From Centroberyx gerrardi (taxonomy: Eukaryota; Chordata; Actinopteri; Beryciformes; Berycidae): a DNA stretch of 64,000 nucleotides. Positions 52,009 to 63,785 of this stretch are shown in pieces. The notes beneath the pieces are model-generated. The model had not been told where the DNA came from. It was given only the letters and a program-made list of their open reading frames with translations, and did not search any database. Positions within the stretch are counted from its first letter, which is position 1, and every line of letters starts with the position of its first letter. The translations under genes and the position numbers were made by a program. Location of the stretch: NCBI RefSeq assembly GCF_048128805.1, contig NC_136005.1:13066475-13130474 (forward strand), written 5' to 3'.

Positions 52009-53403
52009 CCGTACTCTCCCTCGTATTCTCTTCTGGCCCATTGACTGGTTAATAGAGAACATCCTGACCTGGACCTGAAATAATTCAATCTCTGATCTAA
52101 TCTCAGCTTTAATTTCCCCTCTCAGAGAAATTACAACCTGACGTCAGAGTCTAGCGCTCATTAACACTTGCTGTGCTCTCGCCCTCGCAGTGTGCAGCAC
52201 AACTCGCCACGTACAGGATTATGCGTCTAACATCTAGAATACTACGTTATCTATCGGTAACCTTGGTTGCCATGTCACTCTGATATTGCCGTGAAATGAC
52301 GAGGCCTGCAGACCTTTTCTATTCTGCCACTCTTGAATTGCCATCCATCTTTTCATTTATTCAATTTCAAGCCTGTTGAACACACAGCAGCCTTCATAAA
52401 GTCACGACTGTACACGGCCACAAAGAAATCTATTGAGGGAACAAAATATATTTACAATTTAAACCGGATAAATAATGACAATTAAAAGGATTTTTAATGG
52501 ATATAAGGAATGCTGTTTGTATTACACTGTAAATTGTGTTTTGTAGATGTGACTGCATGATGCTTTATATTGTCTGACCAATATTGACAAAAACACTTTT
52601 TTTTGGTGTGGTGATATATCATACTTATGCAGTGAATGAAGAATCGGTTTCATACTGGCAAGAGATTTCCATCTCTCTTTTTTGTGCATGCTTTTGTGGA
52701 TGTAAGAAACTGTTTCAGTCAAGGAAACAGGTTATTTCAAGATTTCAGAAACAAAGGCTTCCTCTGAAATGTTCCTCACAAAATTAACTGAATATTGTCG
52801 TCTCTAGCAGTCAAGCTAAGGTAGTGCAGAGTCTCTAGCCCAACCCCTTCGATGGTTAATTCTCTGTGAGAGCCTTCCCATATCTAAGGTACAGACAGGT
52901 TAATAGCCCTGGCATCCATTGATTAATTGCACTGTGGCGTTTATAGATTCACTGTATGAATGGTGTAATTGGGAAAGTAACACATCTGCTGCAGTTGATA
53001 TGAAATGGCAGCATTTCATGTCGCAAATCTGCCAAGTTCGCTCTCACGTACAAACATTGATTATTTTTTGCACTTGGCACTTTCAAACATGATTACATGA
53101 ATGGTGTACTGACACCATGTCATTGTATCCTATTACTAAAATGTGAGCTCTGAATCTGAACTGAAATAACACCATGCATATTTCATAACTTAGGCGGGTA
53201 GTACTGTGTTACAAGTAACAGAGGAGGCATCGGAGGAAGAAAATATGATGGTGGGTAGAGAGAGGAGGTGTTTCATTCATTCAGCTTTCTCTCACCTGAA
53301 TCCCTCGGCTCACAAAGGGACCGAGGGAACAATCAACCAGCAGCCCAGCTACAAGTGGTTTCCGCAGTGCTTTGATGTTCATGTGGGAAGCTTTTTGTTT
53401 TTG

Positions 53404-53438
<35 letters not shown>

Positions 53439-55616
53439 GCTCTTACACCAGTGCACTGAACGTCTAACCTCAGGACAAGAGCACACCTGCCTCCTTTCCC
53501 TTTATCTCCTTTTCTTCCCCTCACTGCCTACTCACAAATTTTTGTTGCATTAAGGTGCAATCACCAAGCTCACTCCTGAAACAATGGAGTCGCCCGAACG
53601 ATTAAAATCACATACAATTTACATCCATGGGCGCAATAGATACCTCCCGTGGGTCATTTTGAGTGTCCTAAAATCGAAATAAAGGGTTATCTGACCAGTA
53701 ATTTGGCACCTCTGTTCTTTGATGCTGTGATCGCAGTCATTCTCCCATTCTCTGAGCCAATTTTACAACATTTTCGATTTTTAGTGATACTCTATCGATC
53801 CCACAAAAAGGAAAAATTCTGTTTTTTCTGTGCTTGCCCCCCTCCACAGCGAGGTCAGAGAGCAGGTAAAGAACAGCGTCCCGGGAGCTGGTAGGGATTC
53901 AGTATCTTCAGCAGAGTGGAAGCTCGCTGCCATGAGGGCTTGAACCCGGGCCTTCCACTTGAACGACTGTGTTGTGTTGTGTATGTGTGTGCTGGAGGGA
54001 TGGCGGGGGACTGTGAGTGTGCATGTGTGTCTATGTGGGTTCACTGCCAGCTGCAGTGTCAGCCCTGCACGTCTCCTTCGCTTTAGTTCCCGTCTCATCT
54101 GTCTCAACTATCAACGTCAAGACATTTCAAGCAGCATCAACTAAAGCCTAGATGATGGCTCAGAGATCTATTATAAGTCCCTCAGACCTCATGCAATATC
54201 AGATACAACTCAGCAGGATTAGGTCCTACACCTCCTCTGCCACACAAGTATTAGCCCTTTACAAGGTCTGAATTGTTTTCTGATTCCTTCTGAGACTACA
54301 ACTACCTACTGTCTCTCCCCCACCTCTCTCTTACTCCCTTTATCTATCTATCTATCTACAGTATCTATCTGTCTATCTAACTATCTGTCTGTTTTCGCCC
54401 TCCTCTCCGTATCCCAGGAGATCCCATTCGAGGCGACGGGGCAGCAGGATGGCTATGTGCTCCTCCTGGTGATCCTCTCCATCTTCCTGGTAGGAACGCT
54501 GATCTTCATCTTTGTCCTCCTCATCGTCTGCCGTCGCTGCTGTCGAGAAGGGCGGCGCTATGCCAGGTGAGACGCGCACACGCCGCACACACATTCAGGC
54601 ATTTAACTGCCACTCTTACCCAGAGCGACCAGTGAATGCAACAGCGGAACAAGCTGAAATGAGAAGATTCCCAACATTATAAGCATTAAACAGTGAGGAC
54701 TGATCATGTAAGCGAGAAGTGAAAAGAGCGACAAAATAAGAGCGAAGGAGAGAGGTGCTGTATAAGGGATTGTTTTTGATGTTTTTGCTTGCACACACAT
54801 TCAAGTGCATACAGTTTGTTGACAGAAACCGCTCTTCCTGAGCTCACATGCAACTACTATTTAGAGATAAACTGGTGTTCCCACTCAATGCGTATAATTG
54901 CGCAGTAAATAGGGCTCATTGTAATTGCAAATTAAGCTAACCACTCAAATCCTCCTGTTTGCTCCACCCAGTGCATCTCAAACCCATCTTCAGTATGATT
55001 CATGTAAGAGCGGCGAGGGTGTTCAGTTTGGTACAAAACAGTTTGTGCATACACAAATCTGTCACTCAGGGATACAGAGACAACTGCTGAACAACTTAAA
55101 GCATGTTTATAATAACAGAAGGCCGTGTCGCAGTAGGCGGCAGGAACAAATGATGTAACTCTATAGATTATCATGTAAGCATGGTAAAGCAGGATGGCAC
55201 AATGCATTAACTCACTATAGAGATCTGTCGTTTGTTTGTCAAGGCCCCCGCGGGGCTGTTATGAAATCACCTTGATGGAAACACATTCAATATTCATGCT
55301 CATTTATTTGTGATTCATCTGCGTTCATTCAGCAGTAACATGCATACCCTCAAGATGCTTTGTCCCTTTCTGCAGCAGCAGGCAGGCATCATCACTAATA
55401 CTTGAATATGAGAACACAGCGGCTAGATGCAGATAAACAGAGAGTGCACAGAGGCTGAGACGGGAAAAGGCGAGGCTTGCCGGGGGAGAGCAGAGGAGAA
55501 TCGTGCAGACTGGTACAAATGATGAGTGTAATGAGATTTCATAGCAGCCATCGGCGGTGATTAATCTCGCGCCTCACCCAGCCATGTGTGCACACAGAGA
55601 ACGCGCACACACACAC

Positions 55617-55656
<40 letters not shown>

Positions 55657-55734
55657 ACTGGGGAGGAAGGGGGCACAGAGGAAATGAAAGAGAGAAGAAG
55701 CACAGATCTGGGTAGACAGAGAAATCCCTCAAGT

Positions 55735-55779
<45 letters not shown>

Positions 55780-57942
55780 ACACACACGACTCATAGCATA
55801 GCACAAAGGAATCAGATGAAGAGAAATGATGGGGTAGAGATTTCAGTTTCTTCTTTCTGCCTCATAGAGCAGATTCTGGGCATGGGATTTGAGAAGCATG
55901 GAGGATCAACGGCAATTAAGGACGATATCAGAGGAAGTTTCTCCCTTTTAGAGATACTATCAGGATTCAGCTGCCACAGTCTGAGGACCTGCATTGCCCT
56001 AATTATCTCAACATTTAAGATGTACAGTAGGTCCCTTTGCCAAGAATCTCTAAATAAATTGACTTGCCTGGGTGAAGAAAGACAAAACAAACTAAGACAA
56101 GAATGTATACTACCAGTCAAAACACATGTTTTTCATTATCTTGAAGCCTTTTAATCTCAAGGCTTATGCTTAAATACTTGTTTTTTAGACAAATATAAAC
56201 AGTGAAGTTGATGCCTATGTATGAATTTCTTTCCAAAGCCTTTGCCTTTCCATCAAGGCAAAGTGTGGCTACTTTAAAAAATCTAAAATATAAGATAGTT
56301 TTGGTTTGTTTAACACTTTTTTGGTAACTGCATAATTCCATTTGTGTTATTTCATAGTTTTGATGTCTTTACTACTATTCTAAAATGTGAAAAACTGTAA
56401 AAAAAATAAAGAAAAATGCGTGTCCAAACTTTTGATTGGTAGTGTACATTACAAAAAAATGCAAAACAATAAGAGGTTTACCCTGTATTTTCTTTGTGCC
56501 TTTAAAAGATGAGTGGAAACTTGCAATCCAATAAAGCGCCATGCTTTATCAGTTCAAGAGGTCCCCTGGCCCTCAAGGTTATCAAGTTACTGGCAATGAT
56601 TTAGGCGCTCATTGATTATACAGCCAGCCAGCCAGCCAGACAGCAGGGGAACGACCTATGCAGTGAACATATGGCCTTGTCCTTTGTTGTCTTAGCTACA
56701 TTTCTGTGGTGTCGGCCTGTATGTGTCCCTAAAGTGCAGGTAAGTGAGTCAGACTCAGTGAAAAGTCAAATAGCACCTCAGCGAAGGCGCGCCTGATGCG
56801 TGCCGACTGATCTTAGGGCCTTGTCGATGTGGCAGCCGATGCGGTCGCCTGTATCAGCTGGGTTCCACAGATGAAAGCCACAGACTTCAGGGGTAATCAT
56901 GTCACAGCACTGATCTGAGTGTTTCTGTGTGCTCCAGGGCCAGCGATGACCCCGAGAAAACCAACACCACCTACATGGAGGAGTCTCAGCCCACGCATGG
57001 TAAGAGAAAAAAATGGATGAAGAGGGGAGGAAAGGAGGGAGGGAGGGAGGGAAGACGTGGGCGGAGGAACAGATAAGGGGGCAAGTGAATGAGAGAGGGA
57101 GGAATAATGGAGACGGGGAGGCAGAGGGATCGGATTGATGGAGGGATGCTAGAAGCAGGCGTATTTTTATCTCGTCAGCATAAAAGCGTGATCTATCCCA
57201 TCAACATATTGCCATCTCAAACCAATTAGTTTAAGCAGTAGTGCCATTCCTGGAACACATTTTGAAATTTTGAGACCGGTGAATGCACTCTATCTCCAAT
57301 GAAAATGATTTATTAAATGGCACCAACAGTTTGGCACTGAGCTGCTTTCGTAAGGCGTTTTTTTTTTTTTTTTTTTTAGTTCTCCAGTCAGCGTTTTGCC
57401 ATATTACCATATAAACTCTCCACAAAAGTGTCGGAACATGAGCTGCTTGACTTCGCTGATACCGTCTGTCAGTGTAAATATAGATCTGAGTTGACTTCAG
57501 GCAGATTTCTCCTTGAGCTATGGTAATTCTAGAATATATTTCAATATATTAAACATTGCTTATTACTTGGGGCAAAGCAATATTAGTGCACATAAAAAAG
57601 GTGAAAAACATACAATTCTGAAGAACATTGGCTTTCATTTACTGTACGTAAGTTACAATTGCCTTGAATGAGCAAACCACTCTCTCTCTGTCTCTCATTC
57701 TCGCCCCTCTTTCTCCCTACTATCTCTCTATCTGCCCGTGCGTTTCCCCTTGGTCTCTCTGGACAGAAATCACCATCAGGGTAGATGAGTCGGACTGCCT
57801 GTCGGTGGCCAGCTCCCATGACCAGGAGACCGAGCGCTTCCTCTCCACGGGCACCACAGGCCGCCGCGTCTCTTTCAATGAGGCTGCGCTCTTCGACCAC
57901 GGCAAGAAGGCCCAGGAGAAAGGCCGCAGGTCAGACAGACAC

Positions 57943-57989
<47 letters not shown>

Positions 57990-60900
57990 ATAACCATACG
58001 CACAAGCCCACAGTCAGAAATCTCTATACCATTCAGTGTTCAACTCTCAGCAATTTCCATGCACCCGAGCTCTGTTCCTCTTTAACAGAGATCAAAGGAT
58101 GACCCCATTTTACTGTATCCATCTCTGTTATGTTGGTTAGTTAAGGGTTAAGTGAATGAATTCAGAATGCATTATGTATGCTATGGACACAAAGAGCTCT
58201 CACTCTCTCTCTATCTCATTATTTCTCAGTGGCCTACTTTTCTCTCAGAACCCCACCTAAGCCTGATATGCAAATGCTTCAGAAGGAAATATTCTGTTGG
58301 GCTAAATGTTAAGTGTAGCTGCGATGGGTTTGAAGTCAGATATCATTTTGTTGTCTATTGTGCAAGAATAAACTTATGTTGTGAATGATGCACAAAACAA
58401 ATAAAGACATATGAAAAGCCTAGTTTTGTGGTTTTGAACATACAAAGAGTTGTATGCAAGCGTATGTCTCGTCTTAAAAGGATTTGTTGTTTTGTAATTG
58501 AACGCCTGTTACAAGTACACACAGTGTGGTGTGTGTAAGTGTCTGTGTGGTATTTAGCTTGTTATTTGACTCCATGTACAACCAGGTACACCCTGACCGA
58601 AGGGGACTTCCACCACCTGAAGAACGCCCGGCTTACACACCTCCACATCCCTCCCCCGGCCCTCAAGATAGTCACCATCCATGAGTGTGACTCAGCCGAG
58701 AACACCATCACCATGGCGACGCGTCCCGCCGCTAAGTCAGCTCTTTCCATCTTCCAGGTGACAACCCTGACCCGCTATTAGTCCTGATGCCTCGTTCGTC
58801 ACGACCGGGGCCAATTAGAACATCAATCACTCGGGTCAGGCCGAGAAAATGTATCAACCTAATGTACCCAAACACGGGGATCATGGATCTTTCTGCCTCC
58901 TCATTTCAACAGGCCGTGTGCATTGATTTCCCATTTAGGTGAGGTTGCTCAAACACGGGTGCTGCACTGACAGCCCGGGAGGGAATCTGGACTTGATATT
59001 CATTAATAGATGTAGCCTCGATATGTTCAACTTAACTTCTCCAGAAAAGTTCCTCAGCGGCCAAGTAGACTGTGGTGCAGTGTGGTTGTACTGGACAGCT
59101 ACCAGGTGTGATTATGTGTAGCTGGATGGCTGTGAAGCAGGGCTCATCAAATGATTAAAGAAATGTTCAAAGGGTTAAAGAAAAAAGTCAAATTATGTGT
59201 GTGTGTGTGTGCTTCCCTTCAGCCGATGCTGTGCCCCCTACCACAAACAGCGCTGACCAGCCTGAGCACCAGTCCCAGCTCTGCGCTTCCCGGAGACGCT
59301 CTCAACTCTGTGGTGGACACCAGCTTCAGCAAGAACGCCTCCGCCCCCGGCACCAAGGAGCCAAGCTCCAGCTCCGTAAGTCACCACCCTCTGTATGTTA
59401 ACTGTCACACAGCTATGATAAAGACATTCAGAAATTCAGCATGTCAAATATCTCATGCCGTGTGTTAGATTTTGCACACAACTGCAGTAGCTCATGTTTT
59501 GAAACAAAGCCCATAGGTCAACATGGAGTTTGTGGAGTTAATTATTTGTAGAGTGAATAATTTTTGCAAGTCAGTCAGTCAGTAGGTCAGCCACTTGGTC
59601 AGCCAGCCAGTCAGTCAAGCAGTGAGCCATCCATAAAGAGGTTAGAGGGTCAGAGAGCCTGAGGGAGTGACAACAGAGTGGTGGTTGATGGGTAAACAAG
59701 GAAGACCCTGTGGAACAGCACTGTCAGTGGAGATTATACACAGACCACTGGTCCTGGCAGGTTTTTCTTTCTGACCATGTCTCTTTCTCTCTCTCCCCAG
59801 ATTGAGATGATGGGAGCAGGGCCGCGGGGCAGAGGCAGTCCCAGCAGCGTGAGTGTGGGTGAAGGGGCAGCGGTGGGGAGCGCCGCCCCTCCTGGTGGTA
59901 TCGGTGCAGGAAGCCAGGGGCCCGTGCTGCAGTTCTTCACCAAGCTGCGGCGCCACGCGAGTCTGGAGGGGGCCAGTCCCTACTTCAAGATCAAGAAGTG
60001 GAAGCTGGACAGCAGCCAGAGAGCCTCAAGTCTGGACACCAGAGGTAATGGATCCTTGGCGGCACATAGTGTATCAGCCATATTATTTTAAGTCTGTCTG
60101 CCAATGCATCAGAGATTGTGTGGGTTAAATAAGTGTAGTGTTTCATGTTGTTTATTGGTTATAACTGGTCATTGATCATAACTGAAAAAAATAGTACAAT
60201 TGTATTATTTAGTACTAGTTGTTCCTTTCTTGTATTTCTATTTCTGTTCAGTGTTTTTGGAGGTGTTCCCTTGTGGTAAACAGACAATGGTTAAGCAGGG
60301 GGCTCCAGCAACCAACTGTGAGAAGCCTATTGGCTGTCAGTAGTTGGATACACACACACACAGACACACACAGACACAGACACACACAGACACACACACA
60401 CACACGACAGATGGCTCAGTGACGCAGAGTTTGGTCTTTCCAAGGCGTGTTGAGCCTGACTGAATCCTCCCTGCCGATCCTCTTCATCCTATACACACAC
60501 ACACACACTCTCCTTCCTGCTTTTCCCCAAGTCCCCTTCTCCTCTCATACCAAGGGACCAACAAAGATCATAAAATCCCCGCTCAGAAATCTGGACTTTT
60601 GCTGGAAGCTATCTCCTGAATTAAAAATGTCACTTCAACCCTATCTCCTCCTGTTACACAATAACTTGAATTACATAACTGACCGTTCATTCTCATGTGC
60701 CAGGCTCTCCCAAGAGGAGACAGTTCCAGCGGCAGCGAGCCGCCAGCGAGAGCATGGACCAGGATGATAATGATGCGCATCACATAGACCTCATCCAGTA
60801 CATCGCCCGCACCCAGGACATCACCTACTGTCCCAGCCAGCCCTCCACACGCCTCCTCTCACCTCCCTCCACACCACCCCCCTCCCTCGGCAGGTATCTT

Positions 60901-62120
60901 TAATTCCCTTGCCATTCATCCTGTCCACTGCTTTGCTGCCTTGCTCTCATTTCTTATAGCTAGAAAACCAACGGTAATGATCAAGGGTAATGCTCTGCTT
61001 GATACAGTAGGCTACAGCTCCAAGTCCCCATTCTCCACCCCTTTGCTTAAACATAAAGTGTGCTTTTGTTTTTTTTTCTTTTTGTTTTTTTCAATGTGGA
61101 TATACAGTATAACCGACCTGGGTCAAACAGTAATTGCAAATAATGCTTTCACCTGCCAGATGGGTAGGATTTACCACATCAGGACAATTCACTCTTTGTC
61201 AATAAACATGTAAATAAAAATGGAAATTGTACTTTAACTTACAGAAAAGTATACTAAGTTGATTTTGATAATTTCCTGTTTGTCTTCCTGGCACTCGTGT
61301 GTCGTGCTATGTAGCAAACCTCACCCATTTGGCACTTAAGTAGATTAAAAAACGGCCTGTTAAGTATTTGTAAAAACACTGTTTAACCACGGTCTGATCT
61401 CTAAGCAATAGCGATATAACTGTAAACAAGTACTGGAAAACCAACCTCATGATTTAAAGCCACATGTAGGGGATTTCCAGAGTGCATTTTTCGTAGGAAT
61501 TGGGACATGGGGCTTATTTCTGGCACAGGAAACCAGCCCATTCCATCGCTGACATGGTCTGATGATGTCATGATGTCCGAAATAGTTCGTAGTTCAAGGG
61601 TCATTGCGATCTTGTTACTTTACGTTTGGAGTTATGGCGAGGCCGAGTTTGCCAAACATAATCTGATTTAACAAAAATAACCACTCTCCTAAACGACTTT
61701 ATTATATAGCCATTTATTTTCATTCACAAAATGGAAGTATTTAAGTAAACAAAATCAGTATTTCCTGTGTGTGTTTGTTTTCAAAAATAAAAGTAATTTC
61801 CTGGAAGTTGCCTTGAGCTAACAAAGAATCAGTGATTCACATTCATTTACAGTATATATTTATAGCTACTAACATAACTCAAGTCAGCTTATGTTTCATA
61901 TGTATTCTTCAAATTGGCTCTGTCCCAAGACGAAAGGAGGAGGGAAATTCTCGGAATATAGAATAACGCGATATTACCGTTCAGCTGAGTTCAGTTTGTT
62001 AACAACATGCAACAACAACCATAGCAAGTCATGAATATCACTTCTCTGTGTACTGTGAACATAGTCATATCTCAGACAAATGTGTTAATTAGGTCCATGC
62101 TCTGGAACTGACCCTTGTTT

Positions 62121-62157
<37 letters not shown>

Positions 62158-63785
62158 CTCCTTCTCCCTCTCCCTCTTTATCTTTCACTCTCTCTTTCCT
62201 CTCTCCATCCCGGTGTTTACATTACAGGTTAGAGGTAGAGGTGATGGTGGAGCCCAGCTGCAGCCACGGTGGTCCAGGGGTGATTGGCCTTTCCCCTGAT
62301 CCCCAAGAGGAAGTACTGACCCTGGCCAGAAGGGAAGGTGCTGACCCTTCGGACCCCCTAGATCCCCAGGACCCCCAAGCCCTTTATAGAGACATCTGGA
62401 CCCTCCGCGCGTCGTTGGAACAGTACGCCGCCTCCGACCAGAGCAGCAACAATGACAGGAACTCGGTCTGCAGTGACGCTGACAGTGTGTGTTCGCTGGG
62501 AGGACGCACAGAGACAGAAAGAGGGGGGCTTCCCAGCTACCCATCTCAGGACTTAGGGGATGAGGCAGAGGGTGGAGAGGAAGACAAGGACTTGGCGGTG
62601 TATATGGACGATGGGTTGGGGGTGAAGGAGGTCAAGAAGAGGAAGCAGGAAAGCACGGAATCAGAGAGAGGGGGCAGCGACGGAGAGACGGGGACCCGTA
62701 AGCTGCTGCAGATGGACAGTGGCTATGCGTCAATAGAGGCTCCGTCCCGCGGCCCGGAAGACCTGCGGCTGTTTGGGAGCAGCAGCAGCAGCGGCAGCCC
62801 TAAAGACAGGACAGCTCTGGAGAGGAGGCACCACTTCACCAACGCAGGGCGAACCGGCACTATCGGTGAGAGCTTCGAGTCTCACCTCTTTGAGGAGGAG
62901 CCGGAAGATGAGGTGTTGCTAGGGGCCAGCGGAGGAGTTCCCATAGAAACAGGCGCTGGCCCATTGGGCTGGTCCCCATACGGTCAGATGTTTACACCCC
63001 GGGAGGCAGCGCAGCCCTCGCCCCAACCCCCAATCCTGCACCGGCGAGACTACAGCATAGATGAGAAGACGGACGCGCTCTTCCACGAGTTTCTCCGCCA
63101 TGACCCTCAGTTCGACCAGCTGGAGTCGCCGCTGAGGAAGCACCGATCCCGCATCCACCTCCGCAAGCAGTGGCAGCGGCACAAGCAGTGGAGCGACCCT
63201 GGAGTCAGACTCTACCACTCCTCTTTCGAGAGACAGCGGACCCCCCTGCGGCGAGGCGACAGCGTGAACTACCCGCTGGACACAAGCTACCACAGCACGC
63301 TCCCACGCATCGTCAGCGCACCCGACGAGGAGGCCAGCGACGGGACCGGCAGCGCTCCCGAAACTCCAAAGGTGGAGGCCACATCTACTGAGGGTGGGGG
63401 GAAGGAGAGGGAGCAGGGTGTCAAGGCGAAAGTCGAGGGGGACAACAGCACTGTCAGAGACGAGGAGGACCAAGCCTCCCGTTCTCCCCCTCCTCTTCAT
63501 CCCTCCATCTCGGAGAAAGATGGAGGGATGGGCGAGCACCCTGACCCTCAGGAGGACAGCAGACAGTCCGGACTCCCTCCCGAGCCCCCTGACAAGCGCT
63601 CGCCTCCTCAGCTCCCTGACTCCTCGGGCTACGGCCCTCAAACCATCACAGCCGAGCTCACGGACAAACTGACTGCTAACCTGGATGAGAGGCTGTACAC
63701 GGGCCTTCGCAGGACCAAGGACACGGCAACTGAATGTGTGACTGTAACGGCCACACACGCTTCTCCCGACCACAGCCCAGTGTAG
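51875..63785 (+). CDS. cbarp: Calcium channel beta-subunit-associated regulatory protein, complete CDS
   Basis: CBARP (BARP, human C19orf26) is a single-pass membrane protein of neurons and endocrine cells. It binds CaV beta subunits and reduces surface voltage-gated calcium channel activity and calcium-triggered secretion. Nine coding exons: 51875-51922, 54418-54566, 56938-56999, 57767-57929, 58586-58757, 59223-59375, 59801-60044, 60704-60893 and 62228-63785. The phases join for 912 residues plus TAG. Residues 1-27 are extracellular with sequons N3-E-S and N14-S-T; 29-54 is the membrane segment, followed by the basic/Cys stop CRRCCREGRR. Conserved blocks: ERFLSTGTTGRRVSFNEAAL, RYTLTEGDFHHLKNARLTHL, LKIVTIHECDS, KLRRHASLEGASPYFKIKKW, GSPKRRQFQRQRAASES, LLQMDSGYASIE (552-564) and RRDYSIDEKTDALFHEFL (from 666). 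Human protein is about 700 residues, so this orthologue is longer, chiefly in the last exon. Confidence 0.95.
51923..54417 (+). other. cbarp: cbarp intron 1
   Basis: Holds (TG)n at 51963-52006, a perfect CRE at 52139-52146, and a CT tract at about 53404-53442. A retroelement-like scrap lies at about 53690-53950, ending in GAGGGCTTGAACCCGGGCCT. (TCTA)n is at about 54343-54390. No extra exon recognised. Confidence 0.7.
52139..52146. promoter_or_regulatory. Perfect CRE palindrome in cbarp intron 1
   Basis: TGACGTCA about 215 bp downstream of cbarp coding exon 1. Confidence 0.4.
54418..54566 (+). CDS. cbarp: cbarp coding exon 2 (transmembrane segment)
   Basis: 149 nt after ATCCCAG: EIPFEATGQQDGYVLLLVIL then SIFLVGTLIFIFVLLIVCRR and CCREGRRYA plus AG. 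A TCTA-type tandem repeat ends about 25 bp before the acceptor. Donor CCAG|GTGAGA. Confidence 0.94.
54567..56937 (+). other. cbarp: cbarp intron 2
   Basis: Two (CA)n tracts at about 55605-55649 and 55740-55788, and a Tc1-type MITE at about 56107-56446 (separate entry). Nothing else recognised. Confidence 0.75.
56107..56446. mobile_element. Tc1-type MITE/relic
   Basis: Left end TATACTACCAGTCAAAA and right end (reverse) TACACTACCAATCAAAAG next to TA. Internal strings AGTGTGGCTACTTTAA and TTATTTCATAGTTTTGATGT are well known from the 3' part of fish Tc1-like elements. No transposase frame survives. Confidence 0.75.
56938..56999 (+). CDS. cbarp: cbarp coding exon 3
   Basis: 62 nt: (R)ASDDPEKTNTTYMEESQPTH(E). 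Matches the human EKTTTTYLDNG region just inside the membrane. Acceptor GCTCCAG, donor CATG|GTAAGA. Confidence 0.92.
57767..57929 (+). CDS. cbarp: cbarp coding exon 4
   Basis: 163 nt: EITIRVDESDCLSVASSHDQ, then ETERFLSTGTTGRRVSFNEA, ALFDHGKKAQEKGR. Contains the RRVSF basophilic-kinase-type site. Donor GCAG|GTCAGA is followed within 15 bp by (CA)n. Confidence 0.96.
58586..58757 (+). CDS. cbarp: cbarp coding exon 5
   Basis: 172 nt: RYTLTEGDFHHLKNARLTHL, then HIPPPALKIVTIHECDSAEN and TITMATRPAAKSALSIFQ. One of the best conserved segments against mammals. Donor TTCCAG|GTGACA. Confidence 0.96.
59223..59375 (+). CDS. cbarp: cbarp coding exon 6
   Basis: 153 nt, 51 codons in phase 0: PMLCPLPQTALTSLSTSPSS, then ALPGDALNSVVDTSFSKNAS and APGTKEPSSSS. 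PSSALPGD matches human. Acceptor CTTCCCTTCAG sits just after a GT repeat. Confidence 0.9.
59376..59800 (+). other. cbarp: cbarp intron 6
   Basis: Contains a degenerate (GTCA)n-type minisatellite at about 59570-59625. Nothing else recognised. Confidence 0.75.
59801..60044 (+). CDS. cbarp: cbarp coding exon 7
   Basis: 244 nt: IEMMGAGPRGRGSPSSVSVG, a Gly/Ala-rich stretch, then GPVLQFFTKLRRHASLEGAS, PYFKIKKWKLDSSQRASSLD and TRG. Highly conserved basic segment. Acceptor CTCTCCCCAG, donor AGAG|GTAATG. Confidence 0.96.
60045..60703 (+). other. cbarp: cbarp intron 7
   Basis: CA/CAGA-rich tract at about 60350-60405 and a short CA tract at 60490-60510. No exon. Confidence 0.75.
60704..60893 (+). CDS. 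cbarp: cbarp coding exon 8
   Basis: 190 nt: (G)SPKRRQFQRQRAASESMDQD, then DNDAHHIDLIQYIARTQDIT and YCPSQPSTRLLSPPSTPPPS LG. IQYIAR is conserved. Acceptor TGTGCCAG, donor GGCAG|GTATCT. Confidence 0.95.
60894..62227 (+). other. cbarp: cbarp intron 8
   Basis: AT-rich. A (GT)n tract at about 62122-62155 lies 70 bp before the acceptor, followed by a strong pyrimidine tract. The segment at about 61440-61650 is non-repetitive and of unknown nature. Confidence 0.75.
62228..63785 (+). CDS. cbarp: cbarp coding exon 9 (terminal, 519 codons)
   Basis: 1558 nt after TTACAG, from (R)LEVEVMVEPSCSHGGPG to TATHASPDHSPV and TAG. Largely disordered, acidic and Ser/Pro-rich, with conserved islands: YRDIWTLRASLEQYAASDQS, RKLLQMDSGYASIEAP, RRDYSIDEKTDALFHEFLRH and RKQWQRHKQWSDPGVR. 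It carries most of the extra length over the mammalian protein. A 299-codon antisense frame here is a composition artefact. Confidence 0.95.

Larger units (their letters stand above)
57000..59222 (+). other. cbarp: cbarp introns 3, 4 and 5 (between listed exons)
   Basis: 57000-57766: GA-rich start, then AT-rich with a 21-base T run (57358-57378). 57930-58585: (CA)n at 57945-57982. 58758-59222: GT tract at 59195-59211 against the exon 6 acceptor. No other features seen. Confidence 0.75.
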
